NCBI RefSeq assembly: GCF_003144115.1
Contig: NW_020312004.1
Span: 580,506 to 644,505 of the forward strand
Reading direction: 5' to 3'
DNA length: 64,000 nt
Source of the DNA: Tilletiopsis washingtonensis
Lineage: Eukaryota > Basidiomycota > Exobasidiomycetes > Entylomatales
The position numbers and the translations under genes are program-made. Below, one piece after another: positions 56,551 through 64,000 of the stretch (positions are counted from its first letter, which is position 1; each line of letters opens with the position of its first letter). The notes under the pieces were generated by a model. The model saw only the letters and a program-made list of their open reading frames with translations. It did not search any database and was not told where the DNA came from.

Positions 56551-57552
56551 ATGTCGCTCGCTCGCACCCTCCGCCCTGCCATGCGCACTGCGCCCCGCGC
56601 CATCGCCGCTCCCGTGCCCATGGCTCGCTCGTACGCCGCTCCCACCCCTGGCGCAGTGAGTGTCGCAGTGCCGAGAAGGGGTTCCTGCATGCGCCCTTTG
56701 TCCCTGTCGAGCAGAGCTGCGTGACAGGCGACTCGCCAGCTCAGAGCTGGCTCGCTCGCACCTGCAGCCTGCGCGGGCTCTGCGCTGCTCTTGGCCTTCG
56801 CCAGCAGTGTCTGCACGAGTATGACAGCCTTGCGTACTCAGAGCAGCCCTTCTCGCCTGCGAGCTGTCTCTCTCTGTGTGCGACAATGGGCCTCTTGTCT
56901 TCACCCGCTCTCGCGCCTCACGCATCAGCAGGGCGCGAAGCTTTCGTGCTGCGAGCTGCCGTGCTCGCAGCCTTGGCTCCAGCTCGCGCCAAAAGCACTG
57001 GCGCGGGCACACAGCTTCGCTCTGCACACACTTTCTACATGCGCTTCTCGGCTGCCTCCTCTGAGCCATGCTCACACTCCGCACCTTCAGCACCCGCCGG
57101 CGGAGCAGTCCGGCTCGCGCAAGACGGGCACGACGCAGATGCTCGCCGGCTCCGTCCTCGTGCTCGCCGTGAGCGCAGGCATCTTCATGTCGCTCGGCCG
57201 CGACAGCAAGAAGGCGACGGTCGGCGTGGGCAGCGAGGGTGCCTCCAAGCTCCAGGGTTCAAAGTACCGCGCGGCCAAGGCGCTTGAGAACGGCACGACG
57301 AGCGGCCACGAGGGCGTGCTCGGCAAGTCGGGCAGCCCCGCCAGCGTCGACCGCGCCGCAGAGGCGATCCGCGAGCGCGCCGCCGACGCAAAGGACAGTA
57401 TCAAGGCCAAGTTTAGCGAGGCGAAGGACAAGACCGAGGGCCTGCGCGACCGCGCCGCCGGACTGAAGCGCGACGCTGAGGAAAAGACGGAGTCGCTGCG
57501 TGACCGTGCCTCGGAACTCAAGCGCCAGGCGGAGAACGCCACGCAGCGTTAG
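56551..57552 (+). CDS. small membrane-anchored protein, probably mitochondrial, with 18-residue helical repeats
   Basis: Exons 56551-56655 and 57091-57552 join in phase into 188 residues. The N-terminus (MSLARTLRPAMRTAPRA) is Arg/Ser/Ala-rich without acids, as in mitochondrial presequences. A single hydrophobic helix spans about 51-71 (QMLAGSVLVLAVSAGIF). The C-terminal half is a charged amphipathic helix like apolipoprotein or LEA proteins, containing an 18-residue unit twice in tandem (DKTEGLRDRAAGLKRDAE, then EKTESLRDRASELKRQAE). The 435-bp intron is the longest in the window and could hide another small exon. The role is unknown; a membrane-associated stress or structural protein is a guess. 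It converges on the Zn2Cys6 gene, 98 bp apart. Confidence 0.72.
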
Positions 57553-57650
57553 GCTTCCGAGCCGGCGGCGGTACAATGAATGCGTGATTGCGAGAGCAGC
57601 GGCTGATCCGGAAGGCTACAGAAGGGAGAGTTAGCGGGGAGCTGGGCGCG

Positions 57651-60443
57651 TCACGACTGCGCGCCGCTCGAGGCCATGCCGTCGACCGTGCTCAGGTGCG
57701 CCGTCAGCTCGGCCCAGTCGAGGTTGTCGAGCGCGAGCCAGTCGGTGCCGTCCTCGGGGCCCGGCATGCGCTCAAGCATGATGAGCGGGTCGACGCCGCC
57801 CGGCCACTCCGCCGAGCCTATAGCGCCGAGCGGTGTGCCCGACGCAGGGTTGCGCGTCGTGCGTGCGGCGTTGGCGTTGGCGGTGGCAGGCGGCGCCATG
57901 GCGCCAGGCAGCGGCGGCGACATGGACGAGGGAGCGCTCAAGCCAGGCGTCGCAGCACCCTGCATGCGGAGCACGGCCGGTAGCTGTTCTGAGCGCGCAG
58001 GACGCGAGCTGCGCATGCTCGGAGCCTCTCGTCGGCGCGCCTGGAAGCCTGCATTTGGCTGTCAGCGAAGGACGCGGGTGTGCAGGCACGCGCTCAACTC
58101 ACGCTCGCGCAGAAGGTCTCGCGACGTGCACAGGCCGACGAGCAGCTGATGGCTGATGCGTGCCGTGACGTTGCTCTCCGACAGCAGACTGAGCGTCTCG
58201 ATTGCCTGTGTGACGCGGTCAGCACTAGTTCGGCGCCACGAGACGCTCTGCTCACCTCAAACACCTGCGACGAGAACCAGTCGAGATCGGCCGCCGGCCA
58301 CATCTGCTTGTCGTTGCTGTCGTCCAGGAACATTGTCGCGAACGTCGTGGCGGCGACGAAGAGATGCTGGCTGTTCCAGCTCGTCTGGAACGCGACCCAG
58401 GGGCACGACGCGAGCGTGACGCTGTCACCGCGCGTCAGCAGCGTCAACGTGCCTGAGCAAAGCGGCACTCACAGAGTCGGCATCGTCTCGAGGATCTTGC
58501 GCGCGTGCTCGAGCGCCGCATACCGGAGGTTCGGAGGCGCCGCGCGGTCGAGCAGGAAGGGGCGCATGAGGCTGCAGCGCAGGTAGCGCGTGCTGCAGTG
58601 CCGCACGATGGCCTGCGCTGCGGTGACGTGGCTGGCCGGGTCGTTGGGCGTCATGTTGGCGCGTGCGTTCTCGAAGCGCAGCTCGGACGGCAGGCGGGCA
58701 TCGGACTCGACGAAGCGCGCGTCGATGGCCAGTGCGGAGGCATATCGCTCTGCTGGCGGCGTGTTGGCCAGCGTGCGCAGGAAGCGATGCAGCTGCAAAA
58801 TCAGCTCCGAATACTGGTTGCGCGAGACGAGATAGGCCGAAGAGTTCGGCGAGGCGGTGCTGGGCTCGATGCGCGCGCCCGTCGTGGTGTCCCAGCAGTC
58901 TGCCGACACGTACTCGGGCTGCTCGACAGCAATCGGCGCATCGAGATCCATCGCACGCTGATACAGCACGCCCAGCCCTGTGATGTGTGGTCAGCCACGT
59001 GCGACATGCTAGCCTTTGGCTGCGAGACTCACAGCGGTCAAGCGTCGCGAGATCGTGAGCGACGCGCCGCCAGAGCTCCTTCTGCAGCGCGCTGTGAGGA
59101 GTGTAAGGACGTTGCGCTGGCTGGGTGTCGACTCGACGTACCTCATCTCCCACGCGCGCCAGTGGCCCTCATCAAAGAGCTGCAGAGCCTTGCCCCGCCG
59201 GATGGCAGCGCCGACGTAGTACCACGCCTTCTCGCTGCCGTCATGCCCTCCCGCCAGCACCTGATAGAGGCAGATGCACGTCTCTGCCTGCAGACGCGTG
59301 AAGTTCAGGCCAGTGTCCTCGGGTCCGCCTTGTGGCTGCAGCAGCTGGTGCGCACGCTCCGCGTACTCGCTGTGCGAGTGCGGCGCATTCGTGATGCGTG
59401 CCGCCTTGTGCGCTGTCGGTCGCAGCGCCAGCGTGAGCGCGACAACAGTGTAGAAGATGGTCGCTGAGTAGCGCGAGATGCGATGCCCGGCCTGCAGCTG
59501 GTGCCAGACCCAGTAGAAGGTGCCGGAATGCAGGCACGAGACATGCCAGTCCAGCTATGCACGGCCGTCAGCGTGCGAGCCCACGCGCCGAGAGCGCTGC
59601 AACTCACCTCGCTGAAGAAGCACTGGAACAGCGTCATGCAGTCGTCGGGGGACGGCAAGTGCGGCGCCAGATCTGCCCACCGCAAGTCTCTCCCTGTCGC
59701 TTCTGGCACTGCAGACGAGGCCGAAGCCAGCGCTGGCACAGCTTTCTCGACACTCTCCAGATTCGAGCGGATAGAGCTGAGCATCGAGCGCACAGTCGCT
59801 AGATCTGCCGCGCCAGCCGTGCTCCTGCCTGTATGGCTCGAGCTCGAGGGCGTGGGAGGCGGGTGAGGCCGAGGCGACGGCGTCTCTGTCGCCGACGGAG
59901 GTCGTGCAGAGAACTCGTTTGTGTTCAAGCGGCTGCGCTTTGCGCTGCGAGGTGCACCCGGCAGCTCGTCGCGCGGGCTGCGGTCGATGCTGTTGGCACT
60001 GTTGGGACTCGCGTCTTCGCGCGCGGCGCCGTTGGTGGGCCCGCCATTGCCCGCTTGCCGATCTCCGATGATCTTGCTCGACCGCGACGCCACGGCCGAG
60101 CCCTCGGGCAGCTCAGAGACGGTGTAGCAGAACGACTCGGTGCTACGCAGCACGCACGAGGAGCATGGCTGAGTGCCCACGCGTCAGCGCCGGGGCCTGG
60201 CGCGGGCACAGAACCTGACTCACCTCGCCGCGGTCGCACTTCGACTTGCGCTTGCGGCTACGCAAAGGCGCACACACATCAGCGACAGGGCTACCAAGAC
60301 ATTCTCGGCAGCGCTCACCACGGCAGACAGCTCAGCTTCGGGCCCCTCGCCGCGGCGCCCGCATCATGCCCCGTCGCGGCGGCGACGGCGGGCCGCGAGG
60401 CGCTGGCCGACGCCTCGGCAAGCGAGTGCTCGTAGCTGAGCAT
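57651..60443 (-). CDS. Zn2Cys6 fungal transcription factor with fungal_trans domain
   Basis: Binuclear zinc cluster regulator. Nine exons (60443-60319, 60257-60224, 60168-59608, 59554-59142, 59091-59033, 58977-58473, 58421-58256, 58205-58103, 58048-57651) join in phase into 787 residues. The cluster is C39-x2-C42-x6-C49-x5-C55-x2-C58-x8-C67, with RKRKSKCDRGEPC. Intron 1 splits the codon of C42 and intron 2 falls after Glu53, so three exons build the cluster. A heptad-like helix follows (VRSMLSSIRSNLESVEKAV), then the fungal_trans region with YYVGAAIRRGKALQLF and ELWRRVAHDLATLDRWLG, equivalent to the RRR-W-LDR motif. The C-terminus is Pro/Ser/Ala-rich and ends in an acidic WLALDNLDWAEL that could activate transcription. 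The start is the Met that gives the shortest credible N-terminus. The target pathway is unknown. Confidence 0.87.
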
Positions 60444-62109
60444 CTCTGGAGCAGCAGTGCAGCGGGTAGCTGCGGTGACGATGCGAGCCGGCGCCCGGGT
60501 CTCTGCGGCAGCAGAGCTGGCTGGCCAGACGACGACGCGGCGTGCGACGTGGAGGTCGGCGTGCGAAAAGTGCACAAGATCTGCGTCGGCCGGGTGCGCA
60601 GCGACTGGCCGGCGGGAAGAGCAGCTATGGGACGAGCGAGGAGGGTGCACGGACGAGTATGTGGAAGGATGGTGCGCACGGCGGGTGCGAGTGGTGAGAT
60701 GCGAAGCAGCAGCTGCCCAGCCGGCGCCGGATGAGGGTCAGGAACGAAGGCAGCTGCGGAGCCCCAGCCAAGCCGCGAGATCGCGTCTCCCGCCGCACCG
60801 ACCGCGTGGCGCTCTTCCGCCTCTCCTCGTTGGCTGGACGCGCCGCGCCGCGAATCCGCGATGCAGGATGCACCGTGCACCTCGGCCCTAAGCTGCACCT
60901 GACGGGGAGGCACATGCACCTACAGCTGAACCCTGCGTCCTGCTTGCAGCAGCTGGCCTTGTGGGCTGCTGCCCACGAGAGGCACACGGGGAGCGTCACC
61001 ATGACTCGCATCTTGCAGCATGCAGCGCCAGCATGCAGAGGTTACGGCCGGCCTTTGCTCCGAAGGACCACGTTGCCCTCCGAAGCCACCAGCCGCCAGC
61101 CTCTGCATGCTGCACCTGGCGCTGAGTGCAGCACCAACGTCGCGATAGCTCGTAGCGTGCGACCGCCTCGGCGAGCTCCACGTGGTGGGTGCGACGGCAT
61201 CGCGCAGCCAGAAGCAGCGGCTGCGATGGCGGTCTGCACGCCCCCTCCGCTGCCGCCCTATCAAGATCCTCGCTTGCGATTGATCGTCCGCCAGACACAT
61301 GTGCCCCCTCGCGCGGAGTGTCCTGTGTGTGCTCGAAGTCTGATTGCGTCCGGAGCACCGTGTGCTTGACCGACAGCCGCAGCCCGGCTCCGTCAGCGCT
61401 TCGCACGTCCAGCATCGAGCCCTCGCCAAGCCAAGGGCGCACCTTCAGGCCCTCTGAGGGCTGGCGCTCGGACAAGCATGCTCTGCGCAGCATGCCGCTC
61501 CAAGATGCTCATCAGAGCGCAGCGGTTACCTCTCACGAGGACCGCGATTGCGGGGAGCGTGCACAAGGCAGCGCTGAGCAGCACGGAGCGCAGCACATCA
61601 GCACGAGGATGCCTCGCGCTGAAAGCGGCGGAGCGGCGGCAGATCCGCAGAAAGAGTCGTGCGCAGCAGCAGCGCAGCAGAGCGGCGGCAGCGGCGCGAT
61701 GACGCGCGTTGCTGCCTTTTTGGCGGCTGATCTGCGCCCGAGGCGGCGCCGCTTAACCCCGCTCTCTCCGGCGACGCTCCGTGTCTGCCATGACCAAGGG
61801 CAAGCTTCCTCTGCTCTTCTGCTGCAAGCAGCCAAGGGGCATGCTCTGCGTGGGGCAGCGCTGCTGCGCGCTCGGGCGCTCTCTGCAAGATGCATGATCG
61901 CCGTTCATTCCAGGTGCGGCGCCACGTCTCGGTCTCACGGACGCGGACCATTTCACGCTCCTCTGCTCAGCAGCGCAGCACCCTGAGCAGGAGGCCCGCC
62001 TGAGCGGCTGAATGCCGATGCGGTCAGGCACGGAGCGGAGATGAGCTTGCCTCATCTTGCCAGAGCGGCAGAGCGGCGCAGCCTCTCATCCCACCACCAC
62101 CACCTCACC
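60444..62109. promoter_or_regulatory. 1.7-kb divergent region between the Zn2Cys6 factor and the DUF3712-like gene
   Basis: This holds both promoters. The frames present are overlapping and Cys/Arg-heavy. A CACCACCACCACCTCACC run directly precedes the downstream start codon. Confidence 0.5.
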
Positions 62110-64000
62110 ATGGCCACCTCCACCGACACGCCTCCCGGCGCCGCCGGCGCGCCGCCAAAGACGACGGGCCTCTCGCGCGTGCCGGCGGTGCGGGCGCTCG
62201 TCGACCGGCTGCTGCACCGCGCACGCCTCGACATCGCCGAGCTGCACGTCCACTCGCTCAGCGACACGGGCTTCCAGGCGCGCGCCAAGCTGCGCCTGTC
62301 GAACATCGGCACTGGGCCGCTCCCGCTCGTTAAGGTCAAGGTGTGCTTGCCGGCGCAGAGCACGGAGCTGCACTGGATCGAGCATGCCTCGGCCGCGAGC
62401 AGCAGCAAGAGCGGCAAGAGGGCCAGCTCGAGCAGCACTCCGTCTCTGCTGCCAGAGACCGGCAGCTGCCTCGTCGCGCACGCCGAGATCCCTCCCTTTC
62501 GCCTGCGGCCCAGTGCCGTGCCGGGTGCGGCTAGTGCAGAGATCGAGCTTACAATCCGCACGCCGGCTGGCGGTAGCGAGGCGCTCTCGCGCTTCGTCCG
62601 CACGCTCCTTGCCGCACCAGCAGAGGGCGAGCCGCAGCAGCTCGTGCTGCGTGCTCGCGGCGCCGAGATCAAGGCCTACGGCATGAAATTCTCCGGGCTC
62701 AGCCTGGAGAAGATCGTGCCGCTTGGGGGCCTGGCCGGACTCGGTGGCGTGCTGCAGCTTCCAGGCGCCTCTGGAGCGTCAGCAGGCTCCTTGGGCCTCC
62801 CATCGATGCCGGTCCGCACACGCGCATCGGATCTCAGCGCCTCGGAGAAGCACAGCAAGCGCCGCTCCTGGCTGTCGCGGGCCAGCTCATCACGAGCAAG
62901 CTCGTCTGCGGTCGGGACATCTTCACAGACCACAGCGCCTGTCTCAACACCCGGAGCGCCCCTCGAGATCGGCGAGTTCCAGATCGTGGCTGGCCATGCG
63001 CGTGAGGGCATCGAGCTCAGCGCCTCCGTCTCTCTCGTCAACCCGTCGCAGAGCCCGGCGTTGACCTTCGAGCCTGGCGAGCTTCGCTTCTCTCTGTGCT
63101 CACCCTCTGCGAAAGGCAGCATGGTCAGCCTCGGCTCGCTTACACTCGCATCAACGCCGCTACGGCCCGGCACAAACAAGGTCACTGCGAAAGGCTTTGT
63201 CATTCTCCCAGCGGAGCCGCCTGCAGGCTCTGCTTCGGATTCGCCAGCATCCTTGGCCTATGCGGCAGGCGCAAACCTGCTCTCCTCGCTGCTGCAGGAC
63301 GAGCCGATCGAAATCTGTGCCGTTGCACAGGAGAGCAATGGCGGCGCCTCGCCTGTTGCCTGGCTCGCCGCGGCGCTGAAAGGCGCGCAAATCGACGCAC
63401 GGGTGCCAGCTTTGGGCGACCGCTCGCGCTTGCTCGACGGCGCAGAGCTGCGTGTGGAGGGTGCAGCGATGGCAGCTCGGCCAACCCCTGCCTCTCCAAG
63501 GCTCGAGCGAGGTGTGTCTACAGCTTCGCGCAACAGTAACGGGGCTGCCGGCGGCTCCAGCGTGGCGCGCGCCACGCTTCACAACAGCTTTGGTGCAGAC
63601 ATCCACGTCGAGTCTCTCTCGGTCCAAGCGCTAGCGACCGAGCTGCCCGGCGAAGGCGGCAGCGAGCTCGAGCTCGCGATGATCCAGACGCCGACTTCGT
63701 GGGATGGGCTGCGGCTCCCGGCTGGAGGCGAGGGTGTCGCGACCAGCTTGCCCATCGAGATCAACCGCGATCCCAACGTGCTCATCGCCATCATGCGGCG
63801 GACGGCGCAGACGCGGGGCGTTGACATCGGCGAGTCGCTCGAGGAGCTCTTCGATGAGCTGTGCGCTGGCGGCGGCACGGCTGGCAAGACACCGCACGGC
63901 TCCAAACGCAACAGCGTCGCATCCTCGCGCGCCAAGGGTCCTCGTGCAAGCGGCGACGCAGACCCTTCGCGAGACCTGGCGTCGCTGCTCTCCCGGGCTC
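62110..64000 (+). CDS. DUF3712/Tag1-like beta-sandwich protein (5' part, runs off the window)
   Basis: Open without a stop from ATG 62110 (context CACCATGG) to the window end, at least 630 residues with no visible intron. The N-terminus has no signal peptide or membrane helix. A region near 35-80 (ALVDRLLHRARLDIAELHV, then TGFQARAKLRLSNIGTGPLP) and later repeats of the pattern short strand, SLGSLTL, LRPGTNKVTAKGFVILP resemble the LEA-like/DUF3712 beta-sandwich of fungal proteins such as yeast vacuolar Tag1. Those usually carry an N-terminal membrane anchor, which is missing here, so the assignment is tentative. Ser-rich linkers separate the strand-rich blocks. Codon usage is typical of the window's genes. 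Confidence 0.6.
   Translation, partial: MATSTDTPPGAAGAPPKTTGLSRVPAVRALVDRLLHRARLDIAELHVHSLSDTGFQARAKLRLSNIGTGPLPLVKVKVCLPAQSTELHWIEHASAASSSKSGKRASSSSTPSLLPETGSCLVAHAEIPPFRLRPSAVPGAASAEIELTIRTPAGGSEALSRFVRTLLAAPAEGEPQQLVLRARGAEIKAYGMKFSGLSLEKIVPLGGLAGLGGVLQLPGASGASAGSLGLPSMPVRTRASDLSASEKHSKRRSWLSRASSSRASSSAVGTSSQTTAPVSTPGAPLEIGEFQIVAGHAREGIELSASVSLVNPSQSPALTFEPGELRFSLCSPSAKGSMVSLGSLTLASTPLRPGTNKVTAKGFVILPAEPPAGSASDSPASLAYAAGANLLSSLLQDEPIEICAVAQESNGGASPVAWLAAALKGAQIDARVPALGDRSRLLDGAELRVEGAAMAARPTPASPRLERGVSTASRNSNGAAGGSSVARATLHNSFGADIHVESLSVQALATELPGEGGSELELAMIQTPTSWDGLRLPAGGEGVATSLPIEINRDPNVLIAIMRRTAQTRGVDIGESLEELFDELCAGGGTAGKTPHGSKRNSVASSRAKGPRASGDADPSRDLASLLSRA

Noticed and set aside
61189-61986. 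265-codon plus-strand frame between the Zn2Cys6 factor and the DUF3712-like gene
   Set aside because: Cys/Arg/Ser-heavy chance composition, no domain, and overlapped by several minus-strand frames.

Overview
The window is eukaryotic nuclear DNA from a GC-rich, intron-bearing fungus, most likely a basidiomycete of the smut lineage (Ustilaginomycotina). Coding exons are strongly biased to G or C at third codon positions. About 50 introns can be placed; most are 49-115 bp with GTGAGT- or GTGCGT-like donors. The recognisable genes are ordinary fungal ones. The lineage is inferred from overall style; no marker gene fixes it.

Layout, left to right. 1-14.6 kb is gene-dense: the 3' part of a Yta7/ATAD2 AAA-bromodomain gene (+), a secreted protein with a duplicated motif (+), a Tic20/DUF4870-like membrane protein (-) whose last exon appears lost in a 265-bp N gap, a mitochondrial ornithine carrier (+) with a 10-nt microexon, a UDP-glucuronate decarboxylase with low-complexity insertions (-), a Cgr1-like ribosome-biogenesis protein (+) and an unknown basic nuclear-type protein (-).

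14.6-30.7 kb is about 16 kb of DNA with one convincing gene, an intronless WOPR-family (Gti1/Pac2, Wor1/Ros1-type) transcription factor at 22.9-24.5 kb. It has about 8.4 kb of apparently non-coding DNA upstream and 6.2 kb downstream, resembling the oversized regulatory region of Candida WOR1. This is the most interesting region of the window.

30.7-64 kb is gene-dense again: a Pmc1-type Ca2+-ATPase (-), a large disordered protein (+), Vps18/Pep3 of HOPS/CORVET (-) with an 11-nt first coding exon, the PP4 regulatory subunit 3 Psy2/SMEK (+) with a long N-terminal extension, a single-pass membrane protein (+), glutamine synthetase in ten coding exons (+), a small membrane-anchored protein with 18-residue helical repeats (+), a Zn2Cys6 transcription factor in nine exons (-), and the 5' part of a DUF3712-like protein (+) that runs off the end.

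Pmc1 and Vps18 both serve the vacuole, but nothing here suggests a functional gene cluster. I found no rRNA, tRNA, CRISPR, intact transposon or virus-like element. Exon joins were worked out by hand from splice signals, reading phase and family resemblance. Every multi-exon model closes in phase, but none was tested against transcripts.
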